Of a stretch of DNA of 46,483 nucleotides, positions 1 to 9,142 are shown one piece after another; position 1 is the stretch's first letter, and each line of letters starts with the position of its first letter. The DNA lies in contig JAQVGD010000005.1 of assembly GCA_028696945.1 (NCBI GenBank), positions 1 to 46,483 on the forward strand, written 5' to 3'. The notes beneath the pieces were generated by a model. The model saw only the letters and a list, made by a program, of their open reading frames with translations, ran no database searches and was not told the origin of the DNA. Source of the DNA: Lutibacter sp. (GTDB lineage: Bacteria; Bacteroidota; Bacteroidia; Flavobacteriales; Flavobacteriaceae). The position numbers were made by a program, and so were the translations under genes.

Positions 1-41
1 TATAAATTAATTTTTTCATATTATATGTTTTATTTTAAATA

Positions 42-1211
42 TTAAATACCAGTAATAACAGCATCACCTTTAAATCCAATTTTAAGTGTAATTGTTGTAC
101 TTCCAGCACTAACGACAAAGTTTCCATCACCATCATCCCAGGCGTTTAAATTTGTTCCAACATTAAATTTCCAGTCTTCTCCTGCACCAAAAACTGCGTT
201 GGATAACGATTTGGAACGGAATTTAACTTCACCATCGGTTAAGTTTAAAGTAATTTCCCAAGTATTTGTGTTAAAATCGTATGTCATAGGCGTTTCTCCA
301 TCCCAAGAATCAGGTGTGGCGTTACCAATAACTCCCCATTGCATTTTAATCAATTCGTAAGTTAGATTATCAATATCAACTTTTATATAATATTGTCCTT
401 CCTCAGGAATTTCAATATTTCCACTATCACCACTATTGATTAAATTACCATCCTGCGCACCATCAATAACACCATAGTTGCCCACTATATTATCCCAAAC
501 TGCTTGATTTGAAATAAATTTAAAGGCATCACCTTCGGTTGCCTTTAGATAAGCTTCAAAAACTTTTGTAGTTCCATCACCAATGTATCTCATTTCCAAA
601 CCTTGCTCTGGATTCCAATTACTTTTGCCATAATAGGATTGAACTGAACCTGTAATAAATAATTGTGGTTCAATAACAACTATTTTTTCATAAGCATTTA
701 CATTGATTGTGATTGGCTCTGAAAAACTTTTATCTTTAGAAACATCGGCCATGCTTACAACTCTTATATCAAACTCAGTAGCAGTTGAAAAATCAACTTT
801 TAATGCAGAACCTGATGTGACAAGTTGTGTATTAATTGCATTTACGGCCATGTTTAAGTCTTTATTGCTAATTTCTTGAGACAATTCGGTAGTTCCTTGG
901 CCACCTAAAGGTACGTAAACACCATTTTTAAAGTTATTTCCTTTTATGTCCATTTCAAGAAGATAAAGGATGGTGCCATTATAACTCCCCTTTACCTTAG
1001 TCCACGTAAAAGTTGTTGCTGTTTCATTTTCGTTTCCATCAACAACATCTGTGGTTTCTGTAATTTCAAAGTCAACCACGTTAGGTGTATTTAACACGGC
1101 AGTTCCTTCGACAGTTTCAGACCGAAAGATATCGATATCTGCATCATCATCCTCGCAAGACCAAATACCTATAGATAAAAGTAATATTAGTATAAATTTT
1201 AATTTTTTCAT
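42..1211 (-). CDS. SusE/SusF-like outer-membrane starch-binding lipoprotein
   Basis: N-terminal lipoprotein signal (LLLSIGIWSCEDDD); sits directly downstream of susD/susC; C-terminal repeats with 'MQWGVIGNATPDSWDGETPM' typical of SusE/F. Confidence 0.85.
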   Translation of the reverse strand: MKKLKFILILLLSIGIWSCEDDDADIDIFRSETVEGTAVLNTPNVVDFEITETTDVVDGNENETATTFTWTKVKGSYNGTILYLLEMDIKGNNFKNGVYVPLGGQGTTELSQEISNKDLNMAVNAINTQLVTSGSALKVDFSTATEFDIRVVSMADVSKDKSFSEPITINVNAYEKIVVIEPQLFITGSVQSYYGKSNWNPEQGLEMRYIGDGTTKVFEAYLKATEGDAFKFISNQAVWDNIVGNYGVIDGAQDGNLINSGDSGNIEIPEEGQYYIKVDIDNLTYELIKMQWGVIGNATPDSWDGETPMTYDFNTNTWEITLNLTDGEVKFRSKSLSNAVFGAGEDWKFNVGTNLNAWDDGDGNFVVSAGSTTITLKIGFKGDAVITGI

Positions 1212-1227
1212 TTTAATATGGTTTTAA

Positions 1228-2739
1228 TTAGTATCCTGGGTTTTGAGGCAATAAATTCCCATTTGAATTGATTGCAAATTGCGGTACGGGGAAAATATTT
1301 CGTGTGTTTGCAGAAGTATTTTTCTCCCACCAAGATTCATTAAATTTGCCAAATCGAATTAAGTCTTGTCTTCTAGTGCCTTCCCATAATAATTCTCTTC
1401 CTCTTTCATTTAAGATGTCTTGCAACGAGTAGTTTCCTGTAATAGAAACGTTTGCTCTTGATTTAATCTCATTTACCAACGCATCTCCAGCTCCGCTTCC
1501 ATTTAAACGAACTTGGGCTTCGGCCTTCATTAATAAAATGTCTGCCAATCTAAAAAGTGCAAAATCATTGCTTAAATTTCCTTTTGCCCCTTCTTTAATT
1601 TCCCATTTGGCTACACGAACACCAGAGTTACGAATTTGATTTAGGCTATATGTATTAGCGTCCATTAGCAAAGCAGGAATATTAGGAGTTAAAATTAAAT
1701 TTACGCCAGCAACGTCATCAATAATTTCACTGCCATCTTTTGCATATTGTTGTCCAACTAAAAGTCCTTTGGCTCTTAAATCTGAACTCGCAAATAAATT
1801 ATACGTACTTTCTAATATAGCAAAACCATTCCAAGGTTGAACACTCATCTTAAATGTTTGTTGCGATAAATAATGCAAAGTTCTCATGTGAATATTAAAT
1901 CCAGTAAATTTATCTTCATCATAAGCAATTGTATAGATGTTTTCTTTTGAAGCCCCATTATCTGTTAAAAAAGGAGTTAATGGATTTCCTTCTAAAGAGT
2001 AACCTAAATTAATTACATTGTTACAAGCATCTATGGCTTCTGTCCACATTGGTGTTCCTGTATAAACTTCAGCATTTAAATATAATTTAGCCAATAAAGC
2101 ATAAGCAGTACCTTTGTTTATTGAACTAGATGCCACTCCTGGAGTTGGAGTTGATAATTTATCAACATTATCCAAGATGTCTTGAACAATTGTTTGAAAA
2201 ACTTCTGCTCTAGGTGTTCTATGTGGAAATTCTTCTGCATTGGTAAAAGTTCTTGGAAAGGGAACATCACCATAATTATCAATAGCCAAGTAGTAATAAT
2301 AGGCTCTTGAAACAATTGTTTGCGCTAATACTTCAGCAACTTCAGGGTCTTCTGTATTTACTTCCAGTATTTCAATTGCACTATTTGCTTTTGGTATGGC
2401 ATCATAAATCAATCCCCACAGTTGATTAATGGCTTCAGTAGTATTTCCCCAAGTGTGTTGATGTAATACACGCCATTTACCACCATCATCCCAGTCAGCT
2501 CCTCTAGTTGGTGCTACAGCTTCATCACTTGTAACTTCTTGAAGGAACCACCAACCACCGCCATCCAACATGCTTTGGGTCTTAGCAAAAACCGGATCAG
2601 CAATTCGAATAGCTTGTTCAGAATTTTCAGGATAGGAATCTCCTGGAATAAAATCTGAAACATCACTCTCTAAGTCTGTGCAATTGTATAGCGTGATACT
2701 TGCTATAAGTACGATTGCAATTTTATATATGTATTTCAT
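1228..2739 (-). CDS. susD: SusD/RagB-like nutrient-binding outer-membrane lipoprotein
   Basis: Lipoprotein signal (ITLYNCTD), TPR-like SusD sequence, C-terminal 'RRQDLIRFGKF...NIFPVPQFAINSNGNLLPQNPGY' typical of SusD. Confidence 0.95.
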   Translation of the reverse strand: MKYIYKIAIVLIASITLYNCTDLESDVSDFIPGDSYPENSEQAIRIADPVFAKTQSMLDGGGWWFLQEVTSDEAVAPTRGADWDDGGKWRVLHQHTWGNTTEAINQLWGLIYDAIPKANSAIEILEVNTEDPEVAEVLAQTIVSRAYYYYLAIDNYGDVPFPRTFTNAEEFPHRTPRAEVFQTIVQDILDNVDKLSTPTPGVASSSINKGTAYALLAKLYLNAEVYTGTPMWTEAIDACNNVINLGYSLEGNPLTPFLTDNGASKENIYTIAYDEDKFTGFNIHMRTLHYLSQQTFKMSVQPWNGFAILESTYNLFASSDLRAKGLLVGQQYAKDGSEIIDDVAGVNLILTPNIPALLMDANTYSLNQIRNSGVRVAKWEIKEGAKGNLSNDFALFRLADILLMKAEAQVRLNGSGAGDALVNEIKSRANVSITGNYSLQDILNERGRELLWEGTRRQDLIRFGKFNESWWEKNTSANTRNIFPVPQFAINSNGNLLPQNPGY

Positions 2740-2750
2740 TTTTTTATATG

Positions 2751-5744
2751 TTATAATTCAACGTTTATACCGAATGTGATTGTACGGGTTTTAGGATAAA
2801 TATTATATTGGTCTATCCCAAAATAAATTTCTCCTTTATCATTATCCCCTCCACTGAAGTTAACCTCAGGGTCAATTCCATCATAATTTGTTAGGGTAAA
2901 TACATTATTTATTGAGGTATAAATCCTTAAATTTGATATACCTTTAATAGTATTTTTAGGTAAAGTATATCCTAAGTTAATATTATCTAATTTAAGGTAA
3001 CTTCCATCTTCAATATAATAACTTAATGATTGGTATGCACCACCCACATAACCATCTAAAGCAAGTGCTTCGTCAAGTACATTTCTTTGGGTAATATAAT
3101 CTGGATTTCCAAATACTTGTTTGGTGGCATTGTAAATATCATGCCCAACAACCGCTCTAAAAGATGCGCTTAAATCCCAATTTTTATAGCTAAAGCTATT
3201 GCTCCATCCCATTTCAAAATCAGGTAAGGCATTCCCGATAGGTTTTTTATGCTCATCAGATTGGGAAACGTCATCTAAATAGTGAATTTCATTATCATTT
3301 CCTTTAACCAACCATTTTCCGTCTTCACTAACACCGGCATATTCAAATCCAAAGAAGGTTCCTAAATCATGGTTAGGGAGCATTCGTTGCGTAGCCACAC
3401 CAACAATACCCGGTGCAGAGATATAACCTACATCCCTAAAGTCTAAAGAGTATTTACCGCCATCAAGAGACACCACTTCCATTTTATTTGTAGAGAAAGT
3501 AAATGTTGTATTCCATTTAAAATTTTCGGTATTAAAAACTTTACCAATTAAAGTTGCTTCAAAACCTGAGTTTTTCATTTCACCGCCATTATAGAATACA
3601 GTTCCAGCATAATTTGTTTCTGTAGGAACATCATATACGGATAGCATATCTGTAATTTTTTTAGAGTAATATTCTACAGAACCAGAAATACGATTGTTAA
3701 AAAAACCGAAATCTATACCTACATTTATTTCTTCATTTTCATCCCATTTTAAATCGGGGTTGCCATTGTTGTAATAATCTAGATTTACAGTAGGATCTCC
3801 AGTTTCTGGGTCTATAGATGTGCCAGATGGACCTACCCTTAGATAAGATAGATAACTATCAATGTTACTGTTACCTGAAATACCCCAACTAACTCTTAAT
3901 TTTAATAAATTAATAAAATTAGCGTTGTCTTCAATAAAATTTTCGTTTGCCATATTCCAAGCTACTTGAACTGAAGGAAACCAACCCCATTGATTATTAT
4001 CACCAAATACGGATGATCCATCTCTACGAATCATTGCTGCTAAGTAATATTTTGAGTCATAATCATACATTGCACGTCCAAAAACGCCAATGTCAGTTCT
4101 TTCTCCTTTATATGATTCAATATCTCCCAATTGAACATCTTCAAAATTTTGAAGATTGTCTGCTCCAAGTGAGTTAGATACTGGCTCTCTTCCTTGTGAA
4201 AGAAATCCATCCCAATCTTGTTTTCTATAAGAATAACCCGCTAAAGTTGTTAAATTATGAACGTCATTAAAAGTTTTCTTATAAGTTAACGTTCCTTCAA
4301 GCATCGCTTGAGCCCAATTGTCATAAGCTCTTTTACCATACCCTGTTCTTATTAGCGTATTTTGTGATCCAATAGTGTTACTGTATTTTGGTTCAAAATA
4401 AGTTGATTCACTGTCATTTCTTAGGTAGCTTAAGTTTAAGTTTCCTACTAAACCCTCAATTATGGTATAATCAAGACCTAAGTTACCTGTATATTTTTTA
4501 GCATCTCTTTCATTTTGAATTTGATCTAAAATGGCTACAGGATTGTAATAATTAAATACTCTAGAAGTTTCAAAATAACTGCCATCTGAATTATAAATAG
4601 GGTCGGTCGGCAATCTTTGATAAGATTGGAATAATACATCAGTATTTCCATTTCCTCCATAATTAACATACTCGTTGCTTTCAATGGAAGCAGACATCCC
4701 CATGGTAATTTTTAATTTATCATCAAATGATTTTTGGGTTAAATCAAGCCTTCCTGTGGTTCTATTTTTATCAGATCCTACAATTACGCCTTCAAAATCA
4801 GTATTTGTGATGGAAGCTCTATAGGTATTGGTTTCAGAACCTCCAGAAATTGCAAGGTTGTTGTTTATGGTAATACCTGACCGATATACTTCATCTTGCC
4901 AATCTACAGATCCACCAGCATCAGAGAAATCACCATATTTATCTTGATTTGCTGCAATATAACTTCTATAACTTTTAGCAGACTGAAGTCCTAATTTTTT
5001 ATAAACATCATCCACGGCGATATAAGTATTGTACTCAATTTTTGCAACACCAGCCTTACCGGTTTTTGTTGTGACAAAAATAACCCCATTTGCACCATCT
5101 GCACCATATATCGCAGTCGAGGCGGCGTCTTTTAAAATATCATACGATATGATGTCTTCTGGCGCAATAGTAGTAATATCTACTCCTCTAACACCATTAA
5201 CAACATATAGAGGATTTCCACCAGCGGCAAATCCTGCAGCACCTCTAATCCTCACATCAAATCCTGCATTTGGGTCACCACCTTGTTTGGTTACACTCAC
5301 ACCAGCAGCTTTTCCTTGAATTGCTTGTATTGGGTCAACTAAAGTACCTTGATTTAAATCATTGGCCGAAACCTTTACCGTAGCTCCTGTTTTATCTTTC
5401 TTTTCAACAGTACCATAACCAATAATTACAACTTCTTCTAGTGATTCTGTGTTTTCAATCAAAACAACATCTATGGTAGTCTTGCTTCCTACAGTAATAG
5501 ATTGGGTATTGAACCCAACATAAGAGAATACCAAAATATCTTCTGGCTTAACATTTTCTAAGGTATAGTTTCCGTCAAAATCTGTTGCGGCACCTACCGT
5601 AGTTCCTTTAATAATAACGCCTACTCCAGGTAGTGGTGTTCCACCTGCTGCTTCCGTAACTTTTCCTTTAACGGTTTGCTGGGCAAACATAACTAAAGGT
5701 AAAATAAGCATGACATTAAACAAAAAAATTTTAAAATTTTTCAT
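2751..5744 (-). CDS. susC: SusC/RagA-family TonB-linked outer-membrane transporter
   Basis: Carboxypeptidase-like N-terminal domain (VKGKVTEAAGGTPLPGVGVIIKGTTVGAATDFDGNYTL), plug domain with SLEEVVIIGYGTVEKKDKTGAT, C-terminal beta barrel. Confidence 0.97.
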   Translation of the reverse strand: MKNFKIFLFNVMLILPLVMFAQQTVKGKVTEAAGGTPLPGVGVIIKGTTVGAATDFDGNYTLENVKPEDILVFSYVGFNTQSITVGSKTTIDVVLIENTESLEEVVIIGYGTVEKKDKTGATVKVSANDLNQGTLVDPIQAIQGKAAGVSVTKQGGDPNAGFDVRIRGAAGFAAGGNPLYVVNGVRGVDITTIAPEDIISYDILKDAASTAIYGADGANGVIFVTTKTGKAGVAKIEYNTYIAVDDVYKKLGLQSAKSYRSYIAANQDKYGDFSDAGGSVDWQDEVYRSGITINNNLAISGGSETNTYRASITNTDFEGVIVGSDKNRTTGRLDLTQKSFDDKLKITMGMSASIESNEYVNYGGNGNTDVLFQSYQRLPTDPIYNSDGSYFETSRVFNYYNPVAILDQIQNERDAKKYTGNLGLDYTIIEGLVGNLNLSYLRNDSESTYFEPKYSNTIGSQNTLIRTGYGKRAYDNWAQAMLEGTLTYKKTFNDVHNLTTLAGYSYRKQDWDGFLSQGREPVSNSLGADNLQNFEDVQLGDIESYKGERTDIGVFGRAMYDYDSKYYLAAMIRRDGSSVFGDNNQWGWFPSVQVAWNMANENFIEDNANFINLLKLRVSWGISGNSNIDSYLSYLRVGPSGTSIDPETGDPTVNLDYYNNGNPDLKWDENEEINVGIDFGFFNNRISGSVEYYSKKITDMLSVYDVPTETNYAGTVFYNGGEMKNSGFEATLIGKVFNTENFKWNTTFTFSTNKMEVVSLDGGKYSLDFRDVGYISAPGIVGVATQRMLPNHDLGTFFGFEYAGVSEDGKWLVKGNDNEIHYLDDVSQSDEHKKPIGNALPDFEMGWSNSFSYKNWDLSASFRAVVGHDIYNATKQVFGNPDYITQRNVLDEALALDGYVGGAYQSLSYYIEDGSYLKLDNINLGYTLPKNTIKGISNLRIYTSINNVFTLTNYDGIDPEVNFSGGDNDKGEIYFGIDQYNIYPKTRTITFGINVEL

Positions 5745-5866
5745 CTATTTTAAGTTAATTAATAATTAAGTTTATTTTAAATTCTTGTACTATTTATTAC
5801 ATTTCACTTTGTGAAGTTAAGCAGTTAACATTTATTTAACAATGATAATAGTTAGTTTTAAAGTTT

Positions 5867-5908
5867 CGCAAACGTTTTCGTGTTTGTAACTTTTTACGCA
5901 AACGTTGG
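5867..5908. promoter_or_regulatory. Two LacI/GalR-type operator-like sites sharing CGCAAACGTT
   Basis: CGCAAACGTTTTCG (5867-5880) and ACGCAAACGTTGG (5896-5908); AAACGTT(T) palindromic core; 30 bp centre spacing; in the susC-lacI divergent intergenic region. Confidence 0.6.
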
Positions 5909-6200
5909 AGTTTGGTAGTTTCTTTTTTAATTTTTTTGAAAAATTTTACAAATAAGCTAATTTTCTGAGTTTTTCTGAGTTTTTAATGGAGTTTTATTTA
6001 ATTGTTCTACTTAAAATTACTTCATTTTTAACTATAAAGTTTATATTTGCGAAGAAGAGCACTTTTAATTTTTTTTATAGAGATTAAAGATAAAATATAC
6101 TTAAAATATTAGTATATATAAATAAAATTAAGCATTTTTTAACGTATAACCTATTAATAGCTTTAGTTTTTCAACTTTTTTCAACTTTCAGCGAGATTAA

Positions 6201-6469
6201 ACAGATGAAACGAGCATTTCAAATTTTGACACACAAAGAAATGATTAATGGCGAACAGCATCTGTACCAATAAAAAACAAAGATTAAACAGATGAATCGA
6301 GCATTTCAAATTTTGACATATAAAAGAATGATTAATGGCGAACAGCATCTGTACCAATAAAAAACAAAGATTAAACAGATGAAACGAGCCAGAACAAATT
6401 TTGATACACAGCAGAATGATTCATGGCGAACTGCATCTGTACCAATAAAAAATAAAGATTAAACAGATG
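6201..6469 (+). repeat. Array 1: three tandem ~87 bp ATG-bounded hairpin units ending at the lacI start codon
   Basis: Unit starts at ATG 6205, 6292, 6379; next ATG (6467) is the lacI start. Shared backbone ACAGATGAA...AATTTTGA...ATGATT(A/C)ATGGCGAAC(A/T)GCATCTGTACCAATAAAAAA. Confidence 0.95.
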
Positions 6470-7489
6470 AAATCAAGAATTACCCTTAAAAAGATTGCAA
6501 GAGAATTTGGCGTATCAATTTCTACGGTTTCAAAAGCGCTGAAAGACAGCCATGAAATTAGTGAGGAAACAAAGGGGAAAATTAAAGCCTTTGCCGATTA
6601 TTATAACTACAAGCCAAACAATCTGGCTTTGCAGCTTCGCAACCAAAAAACATCTGTTATTGGTGTTATTATCCCCGAAATTGTACATCATTTTTTTTCA
6701 ACGGTAATCAATGGCATTGAAAAATACGCTACAGAAAAAGGATACAACGTTATGATATGCCTTTCTAATGAATCTTACGAAAAAGAGGTTTCAAACATGA
6801 GCGTGTTGACCAATGGAAGCGTGGATGGATTGATTGTATCAATAGCTAGAGAAACCCAGCAAAATCAAGACTTCAAACATTTTGAAGCCATAATTAAGGA
6901 CGATTTTCCGCTGGTGCTATTCGACAGAATTAACGATGACATTGAATGTGATAAAGTGATTATTGATGATGTTGGCGGTGCTTTTAAAGCCACAAATCAT
7001 TTGATTGAAATAGGTTCAAAACGAATTGCATTGTTAACAACCCAAGATTTTATTACGGTTGGATCATTGAGAAAAAAAGGGTATATAAAGTCATTAAATA
7101 AAAATAAAATTTCTGTTGATGAAAGCCTAATTTATAAAATTGATGACAATTTGGATTTGTATGAACAAATAAAGGAAGTGTTTAAAGCTAAAAACCTGCC
7201 TGATGCCATTTTAGCGGTAAATGAAATATATGCGGCAATTGCTTTAAAAATTGCCAAGGAAAATGGTTTAAAAATACCCGAAGACATTGCCATTATTGGT
7301 TTTACCAGCGGTTTAATATCTGAATATACCGATCCACCATTAACTTGTATTGAACAACACGGATTTTTAATGGGCAAACAGGTTGCCGAATTATTAATTA
7401 ACAGAATTGAACATAAAGGTTCTGGAGAATTTCAAAAAACGGTTATTTCACCCGATTTAAAAATTAGGAAATCAACGCTTGATAATTGA
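6467..7489 (+). CDS. LacI/GalR-family transcriptional regulator
   Basis: N-terminal HTH 'ITLKKIAREFGVSISTVSKALKDSHEISEETKGKI' and periplasmic-binding-like C-terminal domain. Confidence 0.95.
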   Translation: MKSRITLKKIAREFGVSISTVSKALKDSHEISEETKGKIKAFADYYNYKPNNLALQLRNQKTSVIGVIIPEIVHHFFSTVINGIEKYATEKGYNVMICLSNESYEKEVSNMSVLTNGSVDGLIVSIARETQQNQDFKHFEAIIKDDFPLVLFDRINDDIECDKVIIDDVGGAFKATNHLIEIGSKRIALLTTQDFITVGSLRKKGYIKSLNKNKISVDESLIYKIDDNLDLYEQIKEVFKAKNLPDAILAVNEIYAAIALKIAKENGLKIPEDIAIIGFTSGLISEYTDPPLTCIEQHGFLMGKQVAELLINRIEHKGSGEFQKTVISPDLKIRKSTLDN

Positions 7490-7519
7490 CAATTAAAAAA
7501 GTAATAGGCATTAGGCAAA

Positions 7520-7617
7520 AAACTTGAAACTTGAAACTCAAAACTCAAAACCTGAAACTCAAAACTTGAAACTCAAAACTTAAAACTTGAAACCTGAAAC
7601 CTGAAACTCATAACTCC
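7520..7617. repeat. In-phase heptanucleotide array (AAACTYR type, 14 heptads)
   Basis: AAACTTG AAACTTG AAACTCA AAACTCA AAACCTG AAACTCA AAACTTG AAACTCA AAACTTA AAACTTG AAACCTG AAACCTG AAACTCA TAACTCC. Confidence 0.9.
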
Positions 7618-7789
7618 AACGTTATAGTGCCTAAATGTTAATTTTTTTACTTAAATCTTACTTTAAAATGCCTTCAACTTAAAAATTAATTTATATATTT
7701 GACCCGTACTATTTTTCACACTTCACACAAAAACAATTAATTAAGGCCTATCGGCTATTGATTGTATTATATTTTTTAACAATTACATT

Positions 7790-9142
7790 ATGGAAAAACG
7801 GAAACTAAGTTTCTGGGATATCTGGAACATGAGTTTTGGCTTCCTTGGAATTCAAATGGGTTTTGCACTGCAAAATGCCAATGCCAGCAGAATATTGCAA
7901 AATTTCGGAGCCGATGTCCATGAGTTGTCATGGTTTTGGATTGTTGCACCTTTAACAGGTTTAATTGTTCAACCAATCATTGGTTATTACAGTGACAGAA
8001 CTTGGACCAAACTAGGCCGAAGACGCCCTTATTTTTTAGCGGGTGCATTAATGGCATCTGTCGGTTTGGTTTTAATGCCAAATGCCGATATGTTTATTGC
8101 CGTTATGCCTTCTCTTTGGGTTGGTGCCGGAATGCTGATGATTATGGATGCTTCATTTAACGTGGCCATGGAACCTTTTAGGGCTTTGGTTGCCGACATT
8201 TTGCCTTCTGATCAAAGAACGCTCGGATTTAGTGTACAAACCATATTAATTGGTATTGGCGCAGTAATAGGCTCTTGGTTGCCTTATGTGTTAACAAATT
8301 GGTTTGGTGTTTTAAATGAAGCCGCACCTGGCGAAGTGCCAACAAATTTAATACTATCATTTGTTATTGGTGCTTCAGTTTTAGTCATCAGTATTTTGAT
8401 TACTGTGTTTACTACCAAAGAATATTCGCCAGAAGAAATAGCGCAATTTCCAGAATCAAAGCTCGATGAAACTGGGATTGTAGAAAAATCGAGCTTGCTA
8501 AATATATTTTCCGATTTCAGAAAAATGCCGGCTACTATGAGACAACTAAGCTCAGTTCAGTTTTTCTCTTGGTTTGGTTTATTTGGTATGTGGGTATTTG
8601 CAACACCGGCAATTGCACATCATATTTACGGTTTGTCATTAGATGATACACACAGTCTTGCCTATAACATTGCTGGCGATTGGGTTGGTATTTTATTTGG
8701 CGTTTACAATGCGGTCTCAGCAGTTTTTGCCTTCTTTTTGCCAGCGATTGCCAAAAAAATAGGAAGAAGAAACACGCATGCCTTTTCACTGGTTGTTGGG
8801 GGAATTGGACTTATTTCGGTGTATTTTATGCCAAATGAAAATTGGTTGATTCTTTCTATGCTTGGTGTTGGTGTAGCTTGGGCAAGTATTTTAGCAATGC
8901 CTTATGCTATTCTGGCAGGATCAATTCCTCCTAAAAAAATGGGCGTTTATATGGGGATTTTTAATTTTTTTATTGTAATTCCTCAAATTATAAATGCTTT
9001 AATAGGCGGACCGATGGTAAAATATTTTTATGGCGGTGATGCTATTTATGCCTTGGTTGTTAGCGGAATTTCATTTTTAATTGCTGCTGCATTGGTATCA
9101 AGAGTTAAAGATGTTGATGATGTTGTATTGATAAAAAATTAG
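7790..9142 (+). CDS. MFS transporter (SLC45/maltose-sucrose type), probable oligosaccharide uptake
   Basis: About 12 TM segments; 'GYYSDRTWTKLGRRRPYFLAGAL' MFS loop motif; within a maltodextrin operon. Confidence 0.88.
   Translation: MEKRKLSFWDIWNMSFGFLGIQMGFALQNANASRILQNFGADVHELSWFWIVAPLTGLIVQPIIGYYSDRTWTKLGRRRPYFLAGALMASVGLVLMPNADMFIAVMPSLWVGAGMLMIMDASFNVAMEPFRALVADILPSDQRTLGFSVQTILIGIGAVIGSWLPYVLTNWFGVLNEAAPGEVPTNLILSFVIGASVLVISILITVFTTKEYSPEEIAQFPESKLDETGIVEKSSLLNIFSDFRKMPATMRQLSSVQFFSWFGLFGMWVFATPAIAHHIYGLSLDDTHSLAYNIAGDWVGILFGVYNAVSAVFAFFLPAIAKKIGRRNTHAFSLVVGGIGLISVYFMPNENWLILSMLGVGVAWASILAMPYAILAGSIPPKKMGVYMGIFNFFIVIPQIINALIGGPMVKYFYGGDAIYALVVSGISFLIAAALVSRVKDVDDVVLIKN

Noticed and set aside
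5029-5319. Plus-strand ORF of 96 aa inside susC
   Set aside because: Antisense to the SusC plug region; no support.
6201-6469. CRISPR array
   Set aside because: Units are contiguous ~87 bp repeats without unique spacers, with a gene start as boundary; no cas genes in the window.
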